Shown: positions 4,401-7,946 of the stretch, piece by piece | Numbering within the stretch: position 1 is the first letter of the stretch | Layout of the letters: each line of letters starts with the position of its first letter | Source of the DNA: Ruminococcus sp. | GTDB taxonomy: Bacteria > Bacillota > Clostridia > Oscillospirales > Acutalibacteraceae | Direction: 5' to 3' | DNA length: 7,946 nt | NCBI GenBank assembly: GCA_022510985.1 | Contig: JAFLSL010000037.1 | Location: 1-7,946, forward strand | The notes under the pieces: model-generated | Seen by the model: the letters and a program-made list of their open reading frames with translations, nothing else | What the model was told of the DNA's origin: nothing | The model's database searches: none | Translations under genes and position numbers: made by a program

Positions 4401-7196
4401 ATCCTTTCAAACGGTAACGCCAAAAACATGAATATGGTTTACAAACCTGATTCAAACGGAAAAATTCCGAGCACTGCGTCCTCAGCAACAGATAAGAGTA
4501 CTTTGGCGAGAACTAATAACCCATCGAAGGGCTTCCCGCGTACAACAGTTAACGTAATACCGAACTGGGACAAAGACTTCGGCAGCGACGAGCTGTATAT
4601 GGGTGAATCTTTCCCCCAAGGCGGCGTAATACAAAATATGATTAATAAGGCAAGCCGTACTCAGTCATCGTATTATTATTGGGAGTACATTGAAAGATAT
4701 CTTAACTACTATAACGATCACCTCGACAAGGACGGCAAGCTGACAGTAGACTTACCTCTACCCGTTTATGCTGACGGTAGTAAGATTGAATTTGAGGGCG
4801 AGTTGACCTTTGACATATTGAAGGATGCAATATTCGGAAAGGGACTAAAGCTTCCGTACGGATATCTCCCCAACGCCAAAGCTTCCAACCAAACAGGTAC
4901 GCAAAGGCACGAATTAGATATAATCGGTTATCTGACATATTCTATAGATGTACTTGCCAGCGAGGGAGGTTCAGGCAATGATTATCCTCCCACCTACGAT
5001 GATGACGTAATAAAGGATACTATTGACAGAGAATATGACCTGAATGTATCCTACGAACCGCTTGATGCCTGCGATTGCACTGATGATTGCGAGGACTGTT
5101 CTAATTGCACCGATTGTGCTGCTAAAAAACTCACACAACGTCGTGCAGCAAACGAAAATCTCGTTGTAGAAAAAACTGCTTCAGGCGAACCGGTTTATTC
5201 CTGGAATAGAGGATATAAAGGAGAAGTAGGTAATTACGCAGAGGACGAGATGGTTAAAGGCGGTCACACCGTTACTATCGTCGGCGGCGAAATTGCACTT
5301 CAGGTTCAACTATCTAAGAAGGACATCGAAGTCCTTGAGACGTTAGGTATAACACAAATCACCTACAAAGCAGATTTGATTCGCTTCTATGAGGAAGAAT
5401 CCCTTGCGAGAGCTTCCGAAGGAAAGCAAAAGAGCGAAGTAGTCGGCACCTTTACTGCAATAATCGATGCGGGAGAATTCGCAAAGATTAAGAGCGGAGA
5501 AACAAACCTTGTACTCGCCGGAATTTCTTATAATAGCAAGAGCGACTACGATTACGCAAAATACGGTCTGCCGATAGGCTCATATGCACTTAGCAACTAC
5601 GGAGCTACTTTCGAGGGTACTACAAAAGAGGAACCGTTTGTCTTTAATAATCCATATATTATTACAGATAGCGGAGAATATACCGACCCCGTCTTTGATC
5701 TGGATCAACTCGATGGTTCTGATAACCCGAACGACTATATCGCTAATCTTGACGAGGACAATTCCCAGATTATCCTTGGTCAGGAATACACATACACAGA
5801 AGATGACGGAACAACAACGAAGGTTCAAAAATACCTTGATACCCGTTTCGGATTATTCCGTGTACGCGGTCATATTCCATCCGGTAATCTCTCTATCAAA
5901 AAGACTGTTGAAGGCTTTGGAAAGAAAGACAAAAACTTTAAATTCAACATTGTGCTGACTCCGCCCGATGAATTCCCAAATATGGATTTGGCGGACGACT
6001 ACACCTACACAGGCAGCAAGAACGGCACAATTACATTTACCGGACCCAACGAGAACGGCAATTTCATTGGCTCTATCGAGCTGAAACACAATGAAAGTAT
6101 TACAATCAAAGATATCCCCGAAGATGTTAAATACACCATTACAGAGAGTGATAACGAAGGCTATGTTGTTACCTCGACAAATGAAGCAAATGTTATTATC
6201 AAGGACGATACGCAAAAAGTAGCCTTTGTTAACACCCCGATTTCGATGATAGTAACAAAACGAGTTTTAGGCGATCCGCTTAGAAAAACGACAGGTAATA
6301 ATGGTGACAAGTTCAAGTTCGAGCTTACACTTAAGAATAAGGAAAATGAGAATATAACCGATACTCTCAATGTAAACGCAACTATTCTTAAGTATAGCAC
6401 CAGCCTACACAAATGGTTTAATGAAATTGACAGAACTAAATCAGTAACCGTTTCAACTGATGACAACGGACTTCTCCTCTCCGGAAACGGAAGTGACTAC
6501 GTTGTGTATTCCGAAGGCGAGAATGAAACCAAAGTTGATTATTACCTCTACGTTGAAAACAAAACGGCTGCATCTATAACAACAAATGGTTTATTAAGCT
6601 ACCATATTGATGTTATTAAAGTTCCTGTAGCTGATGTAGATGCAGACTGGTCCTTTGACGAAGAAACATATAAAGACACTATCAGCAACTATACTGTTTA
6701 TATGAACACAGAGGATAAAATCGGCAACGAACTCGATGGATTAGTTAAGCTTAACTATACCGCGATTTCAAAAACAATTTCTATTGTGAATGGCGTCGCA
6801 AAATTTGAGTTGAGCGATAGCGAAGGACTTCAGTTCTCCGGCCTGGTTCCCGGTACAACATATACGGTGACAGAGGTTCTTGAGGATGGTTCGGGCTTTA
6901 ACTTCGGTAGAGTAAGCGACAGTGCAGGCAACCACTTCACACTTCTTCCGATTGAGGAACGTGAAGGCGAAGGCGAAACTACTTATTCAACATATTCAGT
7001 TGAGGGCATAATTCCTGAAGGCAGCAATGCCGAGGTCCACTACTTTAATGTTGCAAAAGACTTCACAATCCCCCTCTCAGGCGGAGCTTCTACAATTCTA
7101 TACGTTCTGCTTGGCGGTTTATTCCTTGCAATGTCAGGTGCTGTGGTTATAATCCTCTCAACAAAAAGAAGACGCAGACTAAACTACACAAAGTAA
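1488..7196 (+). CDS. Giant sortase-anchored VWA adhesin / putative pilus-tip protein
   Basis: This 1902-residue protein is secreted and wall-anchored. Residues 1-41 are a signal peptide (basic start, hydrophobic 19-35, likely cut after A-D-A41). Residues 42-300 match nothing I recognise. A VWA domain spans about 308-850: MIDAS D318-A-S320-G-S322, probably T695, and D740 in FTDGKD, so the metal site looks intact. About 255 residues (325-580) are inserted after the first MIDAS strand, with a smaller insertion around 640-690. Residues 850-1190 are probably beta-rich linker domains. An acidic six-Cys cluster lies at 1195-1210 and an unrecognised region follows to about 1465. Two FctA/Spy0128-like isopeptide domains follow: one at 1466-1584 (candidate K1472 or K1471, E1553, N1582), one at 1585-1858 (K1591, E1796, N1854). 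The C-terminus is IPLSGG (1861-1866), a membrane helix and RRRR. The plan resembles streptococcal tip adhesins such as RrgA, so binding to host or other cells is inferred; no ligand is identifiable. The gene is monocistronic, converging on a sortase. Confidence 0.88.
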   Translation: MRIRNFIESHSRYGVGLRILAILMCLLLCLSLVNVTLRADAEDSDSTDGGIYGSGALFKGDIDLDDLDLDLNDSIHIIIRHWHAEDDPSGRVNENAGSGDQVSSTVIVGAYIVPDANGIIKQGTKTYSCYARAYTSDQEKEIKRHHGNYVKVDEDTASSYIDIEDNKVSFFASPFRNGDTYYEHFSGFSVSAGQTAVEIDNGKEENFYADAKLIVNPAKLDTVHLIKSHLYYTSELLKVDGSAKIYDGDSETNFPNYVDTYTKTVDGKTTKYYNSNTGLHTDKTATLNKKYNDGRTFDLTLESWYNDEDPINVGMVLDASGSMGFTANTPEPIQVINKKVEKVVNGKVVTEVVRDYYKVGNTTLNKQLKNNNSAITENDFLTNDELAKIMSTRKTDNSAIRSSGYTYFIYDARKGTEEFTPLAYWGGSLLSGSSDYATKDGKTSIGQVVNNGGAGWYYVNPSGNWDTNYFNDALQSGKTINGIPFQTTITDNTKGGDKTSGQYLTFTDKLPGTRPKAGATETNTNRTYTTETANKITPSRFYIDAAGYLRCFYHVNGTIYDDDTKGWGTSFVYENNDQDYIKVEALQRALGTFITGLDDKSPDSLVSAVRFSTPRIFTSSTQNSLDNLVLLDWTADVRWAQQLISGQRGEGDNQGKAKSGTKSDNIDWKGTKSDFVNKTGLPGVWQYNYGLTGSTSTKQGLNAFYGTYDTANKYNLEYRLDQYIKKTGTNGKKYIIVFTDGKDTDLTDKNAGTTGQDAVKTANALKEKGYTILSVMLTGGPVQKGKGDYDAAHAFLESISGAGIGSGVSLPKYVFSTQDEDVQAELQEEGLDASDTVDALVKIFNGDNGILAEITNDLSKYNVQDYIDPRFDIVDSKGNTWRLNADGTVVVNDDKYDLSGNGKKEITLASGIDLTEKALKAELHYDSSNKMYYLVWLKQTIPGNTDKASKIAIWRGKVTVRAKDDFLGGNAILSNGNAKNMNMVYKPDSNGKIPSTASSATDKSTLARTNNPSKGFPRTTVNVIPNWDKDFGSDELYMGESFPQGGVIQNMINKASRTQSSYYYWEYIERYLNYYNDHLDKDGKLTVDLPLPVYADGSKIEFEGELTFDILKDAIFGKGLKLPYGYLPNAKASNQTGTQRHELDIIGYLTYSIDVLASEGGSGNDYPPTYDDDVIKDTIDREYDLNVSYEPLDACDCTDDCEDCSNCTDCAAKKLTQRRAANENLVVEKTASGEPVYSWNRGYKGEVGNYAEDEMVKGGHTVTIVGGEIALQVQLSKKDIEVLETLGITQITYKADLIRFYEEESLARASEGKQKSEVVGTFTAIIDAGEFAKIKSGETNLVLAGISYNSKSDYDYAKYGLPIGSYALSNYGATFEGTTKEEPFVFNNPYIITDSGEYTDPVFDLDQLDGSDNPNDYIANLDEDNSQIILGQEYTYTEDDGTTTKVQKYLDTRFGLFRVRGHIPSGNLSIKKTVEGFGKKDKNFKFNIVLTPPDEFPNMDLADDYTYTGSKNGTITFTGPNENGNFIGSIELKHNESITIKDIPEDVKYTITESDNEGYVVTSTNEANVIIKDDTQKVAFVNTPISMIVTKRVLGDPLRKTTGNNGDKFKFELTLKNKENENITDTLNVNATILKYSTSLHKWFNEIDRTKSVTVSTDDNGLLLSGNGSDYVVYSEGENETKVDYYLYVENKTAASITTNGLLSYHIDVIKVPVADVDADWSFDEETYKDTISNYTVYMNTEDKIGNELDGLVKLNYTAISKTISIVNGVAKFELSDSEGLQFSGLVPGTTYTVTEVLEDGSGFNFGRVSDSAGNHFTLLPIEEREGEGETTYSTYSVEGIIPEGSNAEVHYFNVAKDFTIPLSGGASTILYVLLGGLFLAMSGAVVIILSTKRRRRLNYTK
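2439..2456 (+). other. MIDAS motif of the VWA domain (DASGSM)
   Basis: Residues 318-323 read DASGSM, the DxSxS motif that binds a divalent metal in VWA domains. It follows the hydrophobic strand INVGMVL. The other metal ligands appear much later, at about T695 in GSTSTKQGL and at D740 in VFTDGKD (codons near 3570 and 3705), because of the large insertion between them. Confidence 0.85.
2460..3227 (+). other. Large domain inserted within the VWA fold
   Basis: Residues 325-580 interrupt the VWA domain between the MIDAS loop and the first helix, which resumes at IKVEALQRALGTFI. The insert is rich in Thr, Gly, Asn and aromatics (for example GAGWYYVNPSGNW) and contains one Cys (C551). In pilus-tip adhesins such as RrgA, inserted arms beside the MIDAS take part in binding, so a ligand-binding arm is a reasonable inference. 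The fold is not recognised. Confidence 0.6.
5070..5117 (+). other. Acidic six-cysteine cluster in the adhesin
   Basis: Residues 1195-1210 carry six cysteines spaced C-x-C-x3-C-x2-C-x2-C-x2-C with six Asp/Glu between them (C1195, C1197, C1201, C1204, C1207, C1210). Beyond the signal peptide the protein has only two other Cys (C129 and C551). The cluster could bind metal, form a disulfide knot or link neighbouring molecules. It is followed by a basic stretch (AAKKLTQRRA). Confidence 0.8.
5883..6239 (+). other. FctA/Spy0128-like isopeptide domain 1 of the adhesin
   Basis: Residues 1466-1584 follow the pilin isopeptide pattern: a first strand with Lys (NLSIKKTVEGF), FKFNIVL, a G-T-I-T-F strand, YTITESDNEGY with the likely catalytic Glu1553, and a last strand VAFVNTP with Asn1582. 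In this family the Lys and Asn side chains join spontaneously, stiffening the stalk. The bond itself is inferred. Confidence 0.7.
6240..7061 (+). other. Isopeptide domain 2 of the adhesin, with long internal insertion
   Basis: Residues 1585-1858 begin with MIVTKRVLGD (K1591) and FKFELTL, and end with YTVTEVLEDG (E1796) and VHYFNVAK (N1854), the same landmarks as the preceding domain. The Lys-to-Glu distance is 205 residues here against about 81 in domain 1, so roughly 120 extra residues are inserted. It is the last domain before the wall anchor. Confidence 0.6.
7068..7193 (+). other. Cell-wall sorting signal (IPLSGG, membrane helix, RRRR tail)
   Basis: Residues 1861-1866 read IPLSGG, a variant of LPxTG with Ile in place 1 and Ser in place 4. 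A hydrophobic helix follows at about 1868-1891, then the basic tail KRRRRLNYTK. The three-part layout is that of a sortase substrate; the sortase would cut between Ser1864 and Gly1865. Confidence 0.85.
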
Positions 7197-7217
7197 TCCT
7201 AAACATATAATCAACTA

Positions 7218-7247
7218 AAGGCTGTCCGAAAGGACAGCCTTGTTTTT
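7218..7247 (+). terminator. Rho-independent terminator of the adhesin gene
   Basis: AAGGCTGTCC and GGACAGCCTT form a perfect 10-bp stem closed by a GAAA tetraloop, followed by GTTTTT. It begins 21 nt after the adhesin stop codon. Confidence 0.93.
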
Positions 7248-7342
7248 ACGTGATAAACGCCTTATCTGATTTAAAAGCTCTGCAAATAATCCTCAATTAT
7301 TCTACGAACAGCAGAATCTTTATAATGCTTTTTTTAAAGCAA

Positions 7343-7371
7343 CAAAAATCCCCGATTATTCATCGGGGATT
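7343..7371 (-). terminator. Rho-independent terminator of the sortase gene
   Basis: On the minus strand AATCCCCGAT and ATCGGGGATT form a 10-bp stem with a 5-nt loop, followed by TTTTTG. It begins 9 nt after the sortase stop. On the plus strand no T-run follows the stem, so it serves mainly the leftward gene. Between the two terminators (7248-7342) nothing else is seen. Confidence 0.88.
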
Positions 7372-7380
7372 AATTATTAT

Positions 7381-7946
7381 TTATCTTTTTCTTCTTTTTA
7401 TCAGAAAGATTATCAGGGCAATAATCAACAGCGGTATTATGATATAAGAAACTCTTTCGAGTACAATTCTTGTTTGAGATGTTTGATCAATTTCAATAAT
7501 CTTCTTCTCAGAGGTGGTTGTGCTGCTTGATTTACTTTCGGAAGGTTTACTGTTATCGCCCACTCTTGTACAGAAAACAGCATATCTATAGGTGCTTGCC
7601 CAATAAGGATGACAGGTAATCAGTGTTACCATATCCTTACCTTTCTTAATAAGCACCTTGTCTATTTCGTCGGGGTCTATAATCTTGATGTCGGTCACCT
7701 TATATGAAAGCTTGTCCCAAAAATTTTCTATATAGACCATATCGCCTATTTCCATTTTCTCGATATCCAAGAAAAATCTTGCACCGTTCCAGCCTCGGTG
7801 ACCTGCCAAAACACAGTTCGTGTTGTTTCCGCCTATGGGCAATGAGGTTTCTCCCAGCTGTGCCGCACCGTGGGACATATTTCCCCTCGATGCACCCAGA
7901 AAGATAGGCAATTCAAGATTGTTCATTTTGGGAACCTTAAGCACCC
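7381..7946 (-). CDS. Sortase, probably class C, 5' end outside the window
   Basis: The frame is open to the right edge. The 187 visible residues begin inside the catalytic domain (VLKVPKMNNLELPIFLGAS), so the N-terminal membrane helix and any lid lie beyond 7946, and the GTG at 7944 is an internal Val rather than a start. Numbering from that Val, the sortase triad is visible as H49 in LAGHRG, C111 in TLITCHPY and R120 in STYRYAVF. The segment GETSLPIGGNNTNCVLAGHRG and a C-terminal membrane helix (about 164-182, then KRRKR) after a Ser/Thr-rich linker favour class C, the pilus-assembly group. STYRYAVF differs from the usual NT(H/E)RLLV, so the class is not certain. It would cleave the sorting signal of a surface protein and transfer it to another pilin or to the wall. 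The convergent IPLSGG protein is the obvious candidate substrate. A terminator follows 9 nt after the stop. Confidence 0.88.
   Translation of the reverse strand, partial: VLKVPKMNNLELPIFLGASRGNMSHGAAQLGETSLPIGGNNTNCVLAGHRGWNGARFFLDIEKMEIGDMVYIENFWDKLSYKVTDIKIIDPDEIDKVLIKKGKDMVTLITCHPYWASTYRYAVFCTRVGDNSKPSESKSSSTTTSEKKIIEIDQTSQTRIVLERVSYIIIPLLIIALIIFLIKRRKR

Noticed and set aside
5584..6215. Overlapping frames of 124 codons (plus) and 120 codons (minus) inside the adhesin
   Set aside because: They overlap the adhesin frame, which has continuous domain content across this stretch, and show no family features or convincing SD.
7327..7340. GCTTT/AAAGC hairpin between the two terminators
   Set aside because: The 5-bp AT-rich stem is weak and has no T-run of its own downstream; both transcripts already end at stronger hairpins.
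7942..7944. GTG as the start of the sortase
   Set aside because: It falls inside the catalytic domain (before KVPKMNNLELPI), so the N-terminal membrane segment would be missing. The frame is open to the window edge, which makes an edge truncation the simpler reading.

Overview
The window looks like a chromosomal stretch of a low-to-moderate GC Gram-positive anaerobe, most likely a gut Clostridium-class bacterium of the Ruminococcus/Eubacterium kind. This rests on a sortase and a sortase-anchored surface protein, strong AGGAGG-type ribosome binding sites, AT-rich intergenic DNA and sigma-A consensus promoters. The genus is an inference and cannot be fixed from the sequence alone.

Layout: (1) 1-427, minus strand, the 5' part of a flavin reductase-family (FMN-binding split-barrel) gene that runs off the left edge. 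(2) 444-1082, minus strand, an NmrA-like/atypical SDR NAD(P)-binding protein 16 nt upstream of the flavin reductase, so the two probably form one redox operon. (3) 1083-1487, a divergent AT-rich intergenic region with a consensus sigma-A promoter for the rightward gene, a tandem 11-bp repeat beside it and a weaker leftward promoter. (4) 1488-7196, plus strand, one 1902-residue secreted and wall-anchored protein: signal peptide, unrecognised N-terminal region, von Willebrand factor A (VWA) domain with a full MIDAS and a very large insertion, unrecognised middle regions with an acidic six-cysteine cluster, two FctA/Spy0128-like isopeptide domains, then an IPLSGG sorting signal, membrane helix and RRRR tail. 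(5) 7197-7380, two back-to-back Rho-independent terminators. (6) 7381-7946, minus strand, a sortase (probably class C) that runs off the right edge.

The adhesin and the sortase form a convergent substrate-enzyme pair: the sortase is the natural candidate to cut IPLSGG and join the giant protein to the wall or to a pilus as its tip subunit. The architecture (VWA with inserted arm, isopeptide domains, sortase signal) parallels streptococcal pilus-tip adhesins such as RrgA, but the inserted domain, the Cys cluster and the enlarged last isopeptide domain are distinctive. The leftward redox operon has no evident functional link to the surface system. No RNA genes, CRISPR arrays or insertion sequences were seen.
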